The notes under the pieces are model-generated. The model did not search any database and had not been told where the DNA came from. It saw nothing but the letters and a program-made list of their open reading frames with translations. Below, piece after piece: positions 24,625 to 37,434 of a stretch of DNA of 64,000 nt. The stretch is from Sphingomonas sp. 28-63-12 (GTDB lineage: Bacteria > Pseudomonadota > Alphaproteobacteria > Sphingomonadales > Sphingomonadaceae). The position numbers and the translations under genes were made by a program. Every line of letters begins with the position of its first letter. Positions within the stretch are counted from its first letter, which is position 1. The stretch lies in assembly GCA_002281535.1 (NCBI GenBank), contig NCGD01000017.1, positions 1 through 64,000 on the forward strand. Direction: 5' to 3'.

Positions 24625-25833
24625 CTAGCCCAATGCTGCCTGCTTCTCGTCCGCCAGTGCATCGAGCTCCGCCCGGCTTTTCTTCTCGCTGGCGGTCTTG
24701 AGCTGCCCGCAGGCGGCATCGATATCGCGCCCGCGCGGCGTGCGCACGGGCGCTGAGATGCCGCCAGCGAAGACGATGCTGGAAAAGGACTTGATCCGTT
24801 CGGGCGTCGAGCATTCGTAATTGGCACCGGGCCACGGATTGAACGGGATCAGATTCACCTTGGCGGGCAGCTGATATTTCTTGATCAGCCGGACCAGCTC
24901 GCGCGCCTCGGCATCGCTGTCATTCTTGTCCTTCAGCATTACATATTCGAAGGTGATCCGCCGGGCATTGTTCGCGCCGGGATAATCAGCGCACGCCTGC
25001 AGCAGTTCCTCGATGCCGTATTTGCGGTTCAAGGGCACGATCTCGTCGCGCACTTCCTTGGTGACGCCATGGAGCGAGACCGCCAGATTGACGCCGATCT
25101 CCTCGCCAGCGCGCGCCATCATCGGCACCACGCCCGAAGTGGAGAGCGTGATCCGCCGCTTGCTGAGCGACAGGCCGTCGCCATCCATGATCAGCTTCAG
25201 CGCATCGCGCACCGCCTCGAAATTATAGAGCGGTTCGCCCATCCCCATCATCACGATATTGGTGAGCAGCCGCCCCTCGGGCTGGCTCGGCCATTCGCCC
25301 AGCCCATCGCGCGCGAGCATCACCTGCCCGACGATCTCGCTCGCGGTCAGGTTGCGCACCAGCCGCATCGTGCCGGTATGGCAGAAGCGGCAATTGAGCG
25401 TGCAGCCGACTTGCGACGATACGCACAGCGTCCCACGGTCGGCATCGGGGATGAAGACCATCTCATAATCCTGGCCGTCATCGGATCGCAGCAGCCATTT
25501 GCGCGTGCCGTCAGTCGAGACCTGCGCCTCGATCACTTGCGGACGGCTGATGACGAAACGCTGTTCGAGCCAGGGCTGCATCGTCTTTGAAATGTCAGTC
25601 ATCACCGAAAACTGCGTCGCGCCGCGATTATACATCCAGTGCCACAATTGCTTGGCGCGCAATTTTGCCTGTCGGGGCTCAAGCTGCGCGGTTTCCAGCG
25701 CGAGGCGGAGATCGGCCTTGCTGAGCCCGATCAGATCGATCCGGCCATCGGCGCGCGGCACAAAGGCGCGCGGCACGGGCACAGGATCGATGTGCCCAGG
25801 GATGGACATGGTCAGGGTTTCGGTGATCTGCAT
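24625..25833 (-). CDS. rlmN: Dual-specificity 23S rRNA/tRNA (adenine-C2) methyltransferase
   Basis: A 402-residue radical-SAM enzyme that methylates A2503 of 23S rRNA and A37 of some tRNAs. The iron-sulphur motif is C-R-F-C within [12 protein letters not shown] (about residues 133-144). The [10 protein letters not shown] element and S-T-S-G-V, plus the C-terminal cysteine in N-Y-E-C-S-T-P, match RlmN. Two starts are reasonable: ATG 25833 (used here) and 25809. An alanine-rich C-terminal extension is normal for the class. The exported protein gene and the phosphatase gene follow upstream on the same strand. Confidence 0.95.
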   Translation of the reverse strand: MQITETLTMSIPGHIDPVPVPRAFVPRADGRIDLIGLSKADLRLALETAQLEPRQAKLRAKQLWHWMYNRGATQFSVMTDISKTMQPWLEQRFVISRPQVIEAQVSTDGTRKWLLRSDDGQDYEMVFIPDADRGTLCVSSQVGCTLNCRFCHTGTMRLVRNLTASEIVGQVMLARDGLGEWPSQPEGRLLTNIVMMGMGEPLYNFEAVRDALKLIMDGDGLSLSKRRITLSTSGVVPMMARAGEEIGVNLAVSLHGVTKEVRDEIVPLNRKYGIEELLQACADYPGANNARRITFEYVMLKDKNDSDAEARELVRLIKKYQLPAKVNLIPFNPWPGANYECSTPERIKSFSSIVFAGGISAPVRTPRGRDIDAACGQLKTASEKKSRAELDALADEKQAALG

Positions 25834-25879
25834 TGCGGGCACATAGGCGAAAAGCGATTCCTTTTCCACTGGCGCGCGA

Positions 25880-26389
25880 TTACTTGCCGACGCACCCCAA
25901 TGCCGCCGCGTCGATGGCGGTTGCCGCGCCGCGCAGCGCATAGACATCGGCGAACGGTCGCCCGCCCTTGCCGAGCGTTTCGACACTGAGCGACCGGCCC
26001 GACCGGATGGCGGCGACGATCGCCGCATCGGTGCGCGAATCGGGGGCCCAGGCGTCGGCATTGCCGGCAACAAGTTCGAAGCGCCGTTCGCCGACACTGA
26101 TCGTGACGCGCGCGCGTGGATCGCGTTCATGGCTGAGCCGGATGTGGAGCTGGGCGCGGGCGCCCTGGCCGGGCCAGGTGCCGATGCTGGCAAAGGGCCG
26201 CCAATTGCCGCCGCCGCTGCTCGGTTTCACCGGCGTCGAGATCGCAAAGCATTTGAGCGGCGAGGGATCGCGAAACGCGCCCCAGCGATCGAAAATGCCG
26301 AGCGGATCGCGCGCCAGCGCAGGCGATGCCAGCAGCGCTATTGCCGGCATCGCTATTGCCGCCATCGCCAGGATCGTGCTGTGCTTCAT
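25880..26389 (-). CDS. Exported hypothetical protein
   Basis: A 169-residue protein with a clear signal peptide ([18 protein letters not shown], about residues 9-26). The mature part begins [18 protein letters not shown], then a K-C-F-A-I-S-T-P element, and ends with a [10 protein letters not shown] tail. The two cysteines (about 47 and 167) could pair. This pattern is reminiscent of the invasion-associated locus B family, but the match is by eye. Its start overlaps the stop of the histidine phosphatase gene (ATGA), and the rlmN start is 46 bases downstream. Confidence 0.7.
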   Translation of the reverse strand: MKHSTILAMAAIAMPAIALLASPALARDPLGIFDRWGAFRDPSPLKCFAISTPVKPSSGGGNWRPFASIGTWPGQGARAQLHIRLSHERDPRARVTISVGERRFELVAGNADAWAPDSRTDAAIVAAIRSGRSLSVETLGKGGRPFADVYALRGAATAIDAAALGCVGK

Positions 26390-27030
26390 GCCGGCGCGTG
26401 GCCGCCGCCCCGATGGATGACGGTTTCGGCGCCCTGTTCGATCATGACCATCGATCCCTGCGGCAGCCCTGGCGCAGCCGGTGCGGCGATATCGGGGTTG
26501 ATCGGCAGCCCGGTCATCACCCCGCGCAGCACCCGACTCGAAATCCCGTGCATGATGATCAGCCGATCGCCGGGATCGTCGTGCGTTTCGGCCAGCCAGG
26601 CCGAGACGCGCGCGGCGATCGCGGGGTAGCTTTCCCCGTCAGGGGCGACCTTCAACAGGCCCGCTGCCTTGTCAAATACCGGCCCGACTTCAGCGATCAC
26701 ATCGGCATAATAACGCCCGCCCCAGCTGCCCATATCGATTTCGACCAGGCGGTCATCGGTGCGCGCGTCATGCCAGTCGAGCCCGAGATGTTCGGTGATC
26801 ACCGCCAGCGTCTGCAATGCCCGCCCCGTGGTTGATGCCCATAGCGACAGGGCCGGCTTCGGGCCGAGATAGGCAGCGAGCGCTGCGCCCATCTCATCGG
26901 CCTGGGCAAAACCGGCGCGCGTCAGCGGCGTGTGCGCCGCTGTGCCTTGCAGCCGCGCTGCCGCGTTGAAAACGGTTTCGCCGTGCCGGGCAATAAAGTC
27001 GCGCCCGCGGCGCTTGCGATGGGAGTCCAT
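26386..27030 (-). CDS. Histidine phosphatase (phosphoglycerate mutase-like)
   Basis: A 214-residue cytoplasmic enzyme with the phosphohistidine motif R-H-G-E-T (about residues 15-19), a second R in S-T-T-G-R-A-L-Q-T (about 66-73), and the late H in I-M-H-G-I-S-S-R (about 157). These residues form the catalytic core of the branch-1 histidine phosphatases. Substrates in this family vary widely, from phosphosugars to nucleotides, and cannot be chosen here. It is the first gene of an operon with the exported protein (overlapping ATGA) and perhaps rlmN. Confidence 0.85.
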   Translation of the reverse strand: MDSHRKRRGRDFIARHGETVFNAAARLQGTAAHTPLTRAGFAQADEMGAALAAYLGPKPALSLWASTTGRALQTLAVITEHLGLDWHDARTDDRLVEIDMGSWGGRYYADVIAEVGPVFDKAAGLLKVAPDGESYPAIAARVSAWLAETHDDPGDRLIIMHGISSRVLRGVMTGLPINPDIAAPAAPGLPQGSMVMIEQGAETVIHRGGGHAPA

Positions 27031-27167
27031 CCCTGTTGTTTCAACCGGGTGTGCCCGAAAAGCAACGCTTTCCCGCGTTTATCTAGGGTTCATGAAACCG
27101 ATGCGCCGCTTGACCATTGGAGCTTCCGTCCCGCCGTTCGGGGCGTGTAAAAACTGGAGCTTGTTCA

Positions 27168-27833
27168 ATGCGTATCGTTATTTCCTCCCTGCTGCTCGGC
27201 AGCGCCGCCATTGCCTTCGCTGCCCCGGCGATGGCCCAGGACACCGACCGTGCGCCGTTCACTGGCCCCCGTGCCGGCGTGATCCTTGGCTATGACGGCA
27301 CCCGCCCGGGCAGCACCGCCGATTCCGACATTGCGGGTGACAATCAGACCGCCAGCGGCCTGCTTTATGGTGGTGATGTCGGCTATGATGTCGGCGTTGG
27401 CCGGTTCGTGATCGGCGCCGAAGCCGAGCTGACCGGATCGACCGCCAAGGTCAATAATTCGCCGATCGATCCCAATAATTTCGGCTATGGCCGCGTGAAG
27501 GCCGGCCGTGATCTCTATGCCGGCGCCCGGTTGGGGATGCTCGTCGGCCCCAAGACCATGCTTTATGCCAAGGGTGGCTATACCAATGCCCGGTTCGATC
27601 TGACCGCGAGCGATGGCACCACCGAAACCGGCCGCCATTATAATCTGGACGGCTACCGGGTCGGCGCGGGCATCGAGCATGCGCTGACGCCGAATAGCTA
27701 TGCCAAGATCGAATATCGCTATTCCAACTATGGCAATGCCCGGCTGGAATATCCCAATGGCACCAACACCAACAACTTCTCGGTCGATACCGATCGGCAT
27801 CAGGTCGCGGTTGGCTTCGGCTTCCGCTTCTAA
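27168..27833 (+). CDS. Outer-membrane beta-barrel protein (opacity/porin-like)
   Basis: A 221-residue outer-membrane protein. The signal peptide is VISSLLLGSAAIAFAAPAMA; the rest consists of alternating strands with glycine/aromatic pairs such as GAEAEL, YAGARLGML and GGYTNARF, and a final F-G-F-R-F that suits the barrel-assembly machinery. It resembles the small eight-stranded OmpA/opacity group. The start has CTGGAGC nine bases ahead. An intrinsic terminator follows 35 bases after the stop. Confidence 0.85.
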   Translation: MRIVISSLLLGSAAIAFAAPAMAQDTDRAPFTGPRAGVILGYDGTRPGSTADSDIAGDNQTASGLLYGGDVGYDVGVGRFVIGAEAELTGSTAKVNNSPIDPNNFGYGRVKAGRDLYAGARLGMLVGPKTMLYAKGGYTNARFDLTASDGTTETGRHYNLDGYRVGAGIEHALTPNSYAKIEYRYSNYGNARLEYPNGTNTNNFSVDTDRHQVAVGFGFRF

Positions 27834-27867
27834 GCGCCAGCCTGCCCCGAAAGGGCGCAAATACGAA

Positions 27868-27896
27868 GGGTCGGGGCGCTTGCCCCGGCCCTTTTT
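27868..27896 (+). terminator. Intrinsic terminator of the beta-barrel gene
   Basis: GGGTCGGGGC pairs with GCCCCGGCCC across a four-base loop (GCTT), with one mismatch, and is followed directly by five Ts. This is a standard Rho-independent terminator and separates the outer-membrane gene from dnaN. Confidence 0.85.
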
Positions 27897-27982
27897 ATGT
27901 TTAAGGAAAGAGATACGGCGAATTGTCCCCGGCGCGATGCCTGGCCGGGCGAATTTCATGGGCGGCCGCCCGGGGGAGACCA

Positions 27983-29095
27983 ATGAAGGCCACGATCGAA
28001 CGCGCAACCTTGTTAAAGGGCCTGAGCCACGTCCAGTCGGTGGTCGAGCGGCGCAATACCATCCCCATTCTCTCCAACGTGCTGATCGAAGCGACCGCCG
28101 ACGGCACGATCAAGCTGATGGCGACCGATCTCGATCTGCAGATCAACGAGCATATCGCCGCCAATGTCGAGACGCCCGGCGCGACGACGGTGTCGGCGCA
28201 CACGCTGTTCGATATCGCCCGCAAGCTGCCCGAAGGCAGCCAGGTGAGCCTGAGCGCCGCCGAAGGCCGGATGACGATCATGGCCGGGCGCGCTAAGTTC
28301 CAGCTCGCCACGCTGCCGCGCGACGATTTCCCGGTGATCGCCGAGGGCGAGCTGCCGACCAGCTTCGAGCTGCCCGCCGAGACGCTGAAGCAGATCATCG
28401 ACAAGACGCGCTTCGCGATCTCGACCGAGGAAACGCGTTACTATCTGAACGGCATTTTCCTGCATGTATCGGATGATCCGAGCCCGGTGCTGAAGGCCGC
28501 CGCTACCGATGGCCACCGCCTTGCCCGCGTGACCGTTACCCGGCCCGACGGCGCCGAGGGCATGCCCGACGTGATCGTGCCGCGCAAATGCGTGGCCGAG
28601 CTGCGCAAGTTGCTCGACGAGATTGACGGCTCGGTCGGCGTTTCGCTGTCGGCGACCAAGATCCGCTTCGATCTGGGGCAGGCGCTGCTGACGTCGAAGC
28701 TGATCGACGGCACCTTCCCCGATTACAGCCGCGTGATCCCGACCGGCAACGACAAGATCCTCAAGATCGATCCGCGCGCCTTCGAAGAAGGGGTCGACCG
28801 CGTCTCGACCATCGCGACCGAAAAGACCCGGGCGGTGAAGATGGCGCTCGACCGGGACAAGATCACGCTGTCGGTCACCAGCCCCGAAAACGGCACGGCG
28901 GCCGAAGAAGTGTCGGGCGATTATGTCGCGGCGCCGTTCGAGATCGGCTTCAACAGCCGCTATCTGCTCGATATTCTCGGCCAGGTGCATGGCGACACGG
29001 TCGAGGTCCATCTGGCCGATGCCGCCGCGCCGACGCTGATTCGCGAGAATGACAAGGCGGCGGCGCTGTACGTGATCATGCCGATGCGGGTGTGA
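27983..29095 (+). CDS. dnaN: DNA polymerase III beta subunit (sliding clamp)
   Basis: A 370-residue ring-forming clamp that tethers polymerase III to DNA. The opening (MKATIERATLLKGLSHVQ, then SVVERRNTIPILSNV), the middle A-A-T-D-G-H-R-L-A (about 172-180), and the C-terminal V-I-M-P-M-R-V, which forms the partner-binding cleft, are all typical. The ATG at 27983 has a GGGGGAGA site 3 bases upstream. recF and gyrB lie nearby in the same direction, but separated by coq4 and aceA/marR genes, unlike the tight dnaA-dnaN-recF-gyrB set. Confidence 0.97.
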   Translation: MKATIERATLLKGLSHVQSVVERRNTIPILSNVLIEATADGTIKLMATDLDLQINEHIAANVETPGATTVSAHTLFDIARKLPEGSQVSLSAAEGRMTIMAGRAKFQLATLPRDDFPVIAEGELPTSFELPAETLKQIIDKTRFAISTEETRYYLNGIFLHVSDDPSPVLKAAATDGHRLARVTVTRPDGAEGMPDVIVPRKCVAELRKLLDEIDGSVGVSLSATKIRFDLGQALLTSKLIDGTFPDYSRVIPTGNDKILKIDPRAFEEGVDRVSTIATEKTRAVKMALDRDKITLSVTSPENGTAAEEVSGDYVAAPFEIGFNSRYLLDILGQVHGDTVEVHLADAAAPTLIRENDKAAALYVIMPMRV

Positions 29096-29160
29096 GGGAG
29101 GCCGATTGACTTGGTGAGGGTAACGACTTATTGACACAGATGTCAGTAAGGATCGACTCG

Positions 29161-29940
29161 ATGGCCAAGCTTCCTCCCTTTCCCGGCACGACCGGTCGGC
29201 GCGACTGGAAGACCGCATTTGCGGCAATCCGCAAGCTTTTGAACAATGGCGACGATACGACGCAGGTGTTCCTGATCATGCGGGCGCTCAATGTCGGCAA
29301 TGCGCCGATGAATTATGCCCGCTTTATCGCCACCGAAAAGGGCGGGCGGATGGCCTATGAGCGCCTCGAGCTGGCGCGCCGGCTTTCCGATCCCGCTTAT
29401 GTCGCGCAATTCGCGCCGGGCACGGTGGGCGCGGCCTATCGCGATTTCCTGGCATCGACCGGCTATTCGGCCGACGGGCTGGTCGAGGTCAGCAAGGTGA
29501 TCAGCGAAGACGAGTTGCTACACCCCTATGCCTGGTTCGGGCGCCGGGTGCGCGACACGCATGATATCTGGCACGTGCTGAACGGCTATAAGGCCGACGA
29601 ATCGCTGGGCGAGGGGGCGCTGGTGGCATTTTCCTATGCGCAGGTCGGCGGGCTTGGCTGGGCGTTTATCGGTGCCGCGGCTGCGATCAAGAGCATCGGG
29701 GTGACAGGCAATTTGCTGTTCGCCAAGGCGGTATGGGAAGGCTATGTGCGCGGCCGCAAGGCGCAGTGGCTGGCCGGCGAGGATTATGAGCAGCTGCTCC
29801 ACGAGCCGATCGAGGCGGCGCGGACCAGGCTGGGGCTGAGCGTGCCGGTCGCCTATCTGAAGGCCCAGCGCGAGCTGGGCGCGATGGCGTCCTATCTCAG
29901 CCCGCCCAAGGGGACGGCGGCGGCACCCGCGACCGCCTGA
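29161..29940 (+). CDS. coq4: Ubiquinone biosynthesis protein Coq4 homolog
   Basis: About 259 residues; a Coq4-like protein. Coq4 homologs are needed for coenzyme Q synthesis, and a role in C1 decarboxylation/hydroxylation of the ring has been reported for the human protein. The zinc-type motif is H-D-I-W-H (about residue 139-143), followed by E after a 12-residue gap rather than the usual 11. The start was taken at ATG 29161 with AGGA 11 bases ahead; ATG 29140 and TTG 29131 are alternatives. It lies between dnaN and recF. Confidence 0.8.
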   Translation: MAKLPPFPGTTGRRDWKTAFAAIRKLLNNGDDTTQVFLIMRALNVGNAPMNYARFIATEKGGRMAYERLELARRLSDPAYVAQFAPGTVGAAYRDFLASTGYSADGLVEVSKVISEDELLHPYAWFGRRVRDTHDIWHVLNGYKADESLGEGALVAFSYAQVGGLGWAFIGAAAAIKSIGVTGNLLFAKAVWEGYVRGRKAQWLAGEDYEQLLHEPIEAARTRLGLSVPVAYLKAQRELGAMASYLSPPKGTAAAPATA

Positions 29941-30081
29941 GCTCGTCGCGGTCGGGCGCCGGCCCGGTAAAGCCGGCCAGCGCTATCGACGGCAGCGCAT
30001 CGCGAACGGCGGGCAAGCGCTGCCATGCACGGCGATTGTGAAAGGCGCGCGACAGGCGCCGAACTGCGCTAAGGCAGCGCC

Positions 30082-31155
30082 ATGATTGCTCGCCTGGTCC
30101 TGACCGATTTCCGCAACCATCGCGACGCCGTGATCGCCCCCGGGCCAGGCTTCGTCGTGCTCACCGGCGAGAATGGCGCGGGCAAGACCAATATTCTGGA
30201 GGCGGTGTCGCTGCTGGCGCCCGGGCGGGGCCTGCGTCGCGCCGGACTGGGCGATATGGCGCGGCAAGGCGGCGGGGGCGGCTTTGGCGTGGCGGCGACC
30301 TTGCCGGCCGAGGTCATGCTGGTGACGGGCACGCAGCCCGCCCAGCCCGAGCGCCGCCTCGTCCGGGTGCAAGGCGCCGGGGTGGCGGCGACCGCTCTGG
30401 CCGAATGGTTGACCGTGTTGTGGCTGACGCCGGCGATGGACCGGCTGTTCGTCGAACCGGCGAGCGAGCGCCGGCGCTTTCTCGATCGGCTGACCTTGGC
30501 GCTGGCGCCCGGCCACGCCGTCCACGCCAATCGCTATGAGGCGGCGATGCGCGCGCGCAACCGCCTGCTCGCCGAGCCGGTAATGCCCGATCCCGAATGG
30601 CTGCGCGCGCTGGAGGCGCAAATGGCCGAGCACGGCATCGCCATCGATCGCGCGCGGCGCGAGACGGTTGATCTGCTCGGCGCGATGCTCGCCGACCAGC
30701 GCGCCGGGCCGTTTGCGCGGGCGGGGCTGGCGCTCGACGGCTGGACCGGCGAGCCCGATGCCTTTGTCGCCGGGCTTGCCCAGGGGCGGCGGCGCGATGC
30801 CGCGGCGGGGCGGACGCTGGTTGGCCCGCATCGCAGCGATCTGATCGTGACCCATCTCGACAAGCAGCAGGAGGCCGGCCTGTGTTCGACCGGCGAGCAA
30901 AAGGCGCTGCTGCTGGGAATCATCCTGGCGCATGCCGATCTGATCGCCGCGCGCCGGGACACGCCGCTGATCTTGCTGCTCGACGAGGTGGCAGCGCATC
31001 TCGACCCGCGCCGGCGGGCGGCACTGTTCGCACGGCTCGTGGGCAAGGGGCAGGTGTGGATGACGGGCACCGAGCCCGGCTTGTTCGCCGAGCTTGCCGA
31101 TGACGCTAGCCGCCTGACGATTGCCGACGGCGCAATCCTGCCGGCTGATCGGTAA
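30082..31155 (+). CDS. recF: DNA replication and repair protein RecF
   Basis: A 357-residue SMC-like ATPase that loads RecA at single-strand gaps with RecO and RecR. Walker A is G-E-N-G-A-G-K-T-N (about residue 32-40), the signature is [10 protein letters not shown] (about 271-280), and Walker B is [13 protein letters not shown] (about 296-308). A glycine run (QGGGGGF) is unusual but small. It follows coq4 by 141 bases without a clear promoter. Confidence 0.95.
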   Translation: MIARLVLTDFRNHRDAVIAPGPGFVVLTGENGAGKTNILEAVSLLAPGRGLRRAGLGDMARQGGGGGFGVAATLPAEVMLVTGTQPAQPERRLVRVQGAGVAATALAEWLTVLWLTPAMDRLFVEPASERRRFLDRLTLALAPGHAVHANRYEAAMRARNRLLAEPVMPDPEWLRALEAQMAEHGIAIDRARRETVDLLGAMLADQRAGPFARAGLALDGWTGEPDAFVAGLAQGRRRDAAAGRTLVGPHRSDLIVTHLDKQQEAGLCSTGEQKALLLGIILAHADLIAARRDTPLILLLDEVAAHLDPRRRAALFARLVGKGQVWMTGTEPGLFAELADDASRLTIADGAILPADR

Positions 31156-31284
31156 ATAATTTACAAAATTACATGAAGCACGCGCGAAAGCTGCACCAAT
31201 CGACCCCAAAGCCGCCCGGTTATCGGGGTGAAACGGTGTCAACCTGTCTATGGCCAGTGCATAAACTGCATCAAGGCGGATATC

Positions 31285-32880
31285 ATGAGCTATCAGGACC
31301 ATATCGCGCAGACCAGCGCCCTCATCAAAAGCCAGCATGGCAGTTGGGACGGCATTTCCGCCGAATCGGTCGCGCGGATGCGGTTGCAGAACCGGTTCCA
31401 GACCGGGCTAGACATTGCGCGCTACACCGCCAAGATCATGCGCGCCGACATGGCCGCCTATGACGCCAACCCGGCCGAGTACACCCAGTCGCTCGGCTGC
31501 TGGCATGGCTTTATCGGCCAGCAGAAGATGATCAGCATCAAGAAGCATTTCGGCTCGACCAAGCGGCGGTATCTGTATCTGTCGGGCTGGATGGTCGCCG
31601 CTTTGCGTTCCGATTTCGGGCCGCTGCCCGATCAGTCGATGCACGAAAAGACCAGCGTGCCCGCGCTGATCGAGGAACTCTACACCTTCCTGCGTCAAGC
31701 CGATGCCCGCGAGCTGGGGCTAATGTTCCGCGATCTCGACAAAGCGCGCGAGACCGGCAACGAAGTCGAGGCGCAACGCCTGCTCAACGCGATCGACAAT
31801 TACGAAACCCATGTCGTGCCGATCATCGCCGATATCGATGCCGGCTTCGGCAATGCGGAAGCCACCTATCTGCTCGCCAAGAAGATGATCGAGGCGGGCG
31901 CCTGTGCGCTGCAGATCGAGAATCAGGTCTCCGACGAGAAACAGTGCGGCCATCAGGACGGCAAGGTTACCGTGCCGCATGAGGACTTTCTGGCGAAGGT
32001 TCGCGCCTGCCGCTATGCCTTCCTTGAACTCGGCGTCGAGGACGGCATCATCGTCACCCGCACCGATTCACTGGGCGCTGGCCTGACCAAGCAGATCGCA
32101 GTCTCCAAGGAGCCGGGCGATCTGGGCGACCAGTATAACAGCTTCCTCGATTGCGAGGAGATCGACCCCAGCACCGCGCGCAACGGCGATGTCATCCTCA
32201 ACCGCGATGGCAAGCTGCTGCGCCCGAAGCGCCTGCCGTCGAACCTGTTCCAGTTCCGCGCCGGATCGGGTGAGGATCGCTGCGTGCTCGATTGCATCAC
32301 GTCGCTGCAGAACGGTGCCGACCTGCTGTGGATCGAGACCGAAAAGCCGCATATCGAGCAGATTGCCGGCATGGTCGATCGCATCCGTGCGGTGATCCCC
32401 AATGCCAAGCTGGTCTATAACAACAGCCCCAGCTTCAACTGGACGCTCAATTTCCGCCAGCAGGTCTTCGATGCGTGGGCCGCCGAGGGCAAGGATGTAT
32501 CGGCCTATGACCGTACCAAGCTAATGAGCGTGGACTATGACGGCACGCCGCTGGGCGACGAAGCCGATGAATGGATCCGCACCTTCCAGAAGGATGCAGC
32601 GGCGCGCGCCGGAATCTTCCATCACCTGATCACGCTGCCGACCTATCACACCGCCGCGCTCAGCACCGACAATCTCGCCAAGGAATATTTCGGCGACCAG
32701 GGCATGCTTGGCTATGTGAAGGGCGTTCAGCGCAAGGAAATCCGCGAGGGGATCGCCTGTGTGAAGCACCAGAACATGTCGGGCAGCGACATTGGGGACG
32801 ATCATAAGGAATATTTCGCGGGCGAAGCGGCGCTGAAGGCCGGTGGCGCACACAATACGATGAACCAGTTTGCTGCCTGA
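31285..32880 (+). CDS. aceA: Isocitrate lyase (long form)
   Basis: A 531-residue glyoxylate-shunt enzyme splitting isocitrate into glyoxylate and succinate. It belongs to the long type near 530 residues. The catalytic loop is K-Q-C-G-H-Q (about residues 214-219), with D-I-D-A-G-F-G-N-A-E (about 188-197) providing the metal site and N-S-P-S-F-N-W (about 380-386). The ATG at 31285 has a weak AAGGCGGA site. It is followed by several hairpins; no glyoxylate-shunt partner or short-chain fatty acid regulator is adjacent. Confidence 0.95.
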   Translation: MSYQDHIAQTSALIKSQHGSWDGISAESVARMRLQNRFQTGLDIARYTAKIMRADMAAYDANPAEYTQSLGCWHGFIGQQKMISIKKHFGSTKRRYLYLSGWMVAALRSDFGPLPDQSMHEKTSVPALIEELYTFLRQADARELGLMFRDLDKARETGNEVEAQRLLNAIDNYETHVVPIIADIDAGFGNAEATYLLAKKMIEAGACALQIENQVSDEKQCGHQDGKVTVPHEDFLAKVRACRYAFLELGVEDGIIVTRTDSLGAGLTKQIAVSKEPGDLGDQYNSFLDCEEIDPSTARNGDVILNRDGKLLRPKRLPSNLFQFRAGSGEDRCVLDCITSLQNGADLLWIETEKPHIEQIAGMVDRIRAVIPNAKLVYNNSPSFNWTLNFRQQVFDAWAAEGKDVSAYDRTKLMSVDYDGTPLGDEADEWIRTFQKDAAARAGIFHHLITLPTYHTAALSTDNLAKEYFGDQGMLGYVKGVQRKEIREGIACVKHQNMSGSDIGDDHKEYFAGEAALKAGGAHNTMNQFAA

Positions 32881-32917
32881 AGGGCAGCGGAGACCCCATT
32901 CGCTGCCTGACCAGGCA
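32871..32917 (+). other. Two hairpins at the end of aceA
   Basis: The aceA stop codon sits in the loop of a hairpin (GCTGCC at 32871, GGCAGC near 32885). A second dyad follows at 32902-32917 (CTGCCTG and CAGGCAG around two bases). Neither has a T-run. They may protect the 3' end of the aceA message or mark a repeat. Confidence 0.45.
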
Positions 32918-32978
32918 GTGAAACGGCGGACCGCCAAATACAGCGGACGCTGACGACTTTCCTGGGGAGGAAAGCCTG

Positions 32979-33012
32979 GCCCGTCGTCGCAGCAATGCGG
33001 CGGCGGGCCTTT
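32979..33012 (+). terminator. Terminator-like hairpin after aceA
   Basis: GCCCGTCGTCGC pairs with GCGGCGGCGGGC across a six-base loop, with two G-T-type pairs, and is followed by CTTTCA. It is stable but the T-run is short. Position 100 bases after aceA suggests transcription ends here. Confidence 0.55.
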
Positions 33013-33237
33013 CACATGATGGGCACGGGCGACCGTGGCGGCGATCCGACCCGCCAACGATTTGCCGCTGCAATCGCTCGCCCGGCAAAAGCTGCGTCCA
33101 GGGCCGCCGCGCATGGCGCCCGGAACCCCGGGCTCCCGCTTTTCGCGGCCGGACGGTTCCATCAGAGGGAAACCGACCCTCGAGGCACGCTTCTCGACGT
33201 CGCTCGAAACGAACGGGTCGAGCCAAAGTCATCCGGC
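33013..33237. other. Intergenic region with degenerate sphingomonad-type repeats
   Basis: From 32881 to 33237 no convincing gene is seen. The part 33100-33165 contains a GGAACCCCGGGCTCCCGC-like palindromic stretch followed by TTTTCGCGG. The part 33191-33216 reads TTCTCGACGTCGCTCGAAAC then GAACGG. Both resemble short intergenic repeats I recall from sphingomonads and related Alphaproteobacteria. Open frames here are antisense to aceA or have no recognisable product. Confidence 0.45.
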
Positions 33238-33677
33238 TCAATCGCGTGCAGCGTCCAGCGCGATGCGCAAGCGGCGCAGGACCGGCAGCACGGCCGCGAT
33301 GTCGCCGGGATCGAGCATCGTATCGATCATCGGCAGCAGGGTACCGATTGCCGCCATCGCCTGTTCACGCGCCGCGCGCCCCTTGTCGGTAAGCGAGACC
33401 CGCTTTGCCCGACCATCGGCGGGATCGTCGCGAATCGACACCAGCGCGTCACGGGCCAGCCGCGACAAGGTGCTGGTCATCGTCGGGCGGGTGACCTGAA
33501 AGGCGCTGGCCAACTGCGCCGGCGAGCGTTCGTCGTGGCCGAGCCGGACGAAATGATTGAGCACCGCGAATTGCGCGCGGGTTAGCCCGCTGGGCAGGGC
33601 GCGCTCAAGCAGCGTTCCCGCGAGCTGATCGATAATGCCAATCTCATTGAAAAAGTCGAAGGCGATCGGATCAGCAT

Positions 33678-33681
<4 letters not shown>
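33238..33681 (-). CDS. MarR-family transcriptional regulator
   Basis: A 147-residue winged-helix regulator. The DNA-binding helix-turn-helix is in S-P-A-Q-L-A-S-A-F-Q-V-T-R-P-T-M-T-S-T-L-S-R-L (about 52-75), and the wing contains D-P-A-D-G-R-A-K-R-V-S-L-T (about 83-96), the classic MarR D-x-R-D/A pattern. Its start overlaps the stop of the nitroreductase gene by ATGA. Together they look like an autoregulated pair; a candidate operator lies upstream of the nitroreductase gene. The ligand is unknown. Confidence 0.85.
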
Positions 33682-37418
<3,737 letters not shown>

Positions 37419-37434
37419 CCTTGGGAGAGCAGCT

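Noticed and set aside
32521-33162. 213-codon minus-strand frame over the aceA end and the gap
   Set aside because: More than half is antisense to aceA; the rest is made of intergenic repeats.
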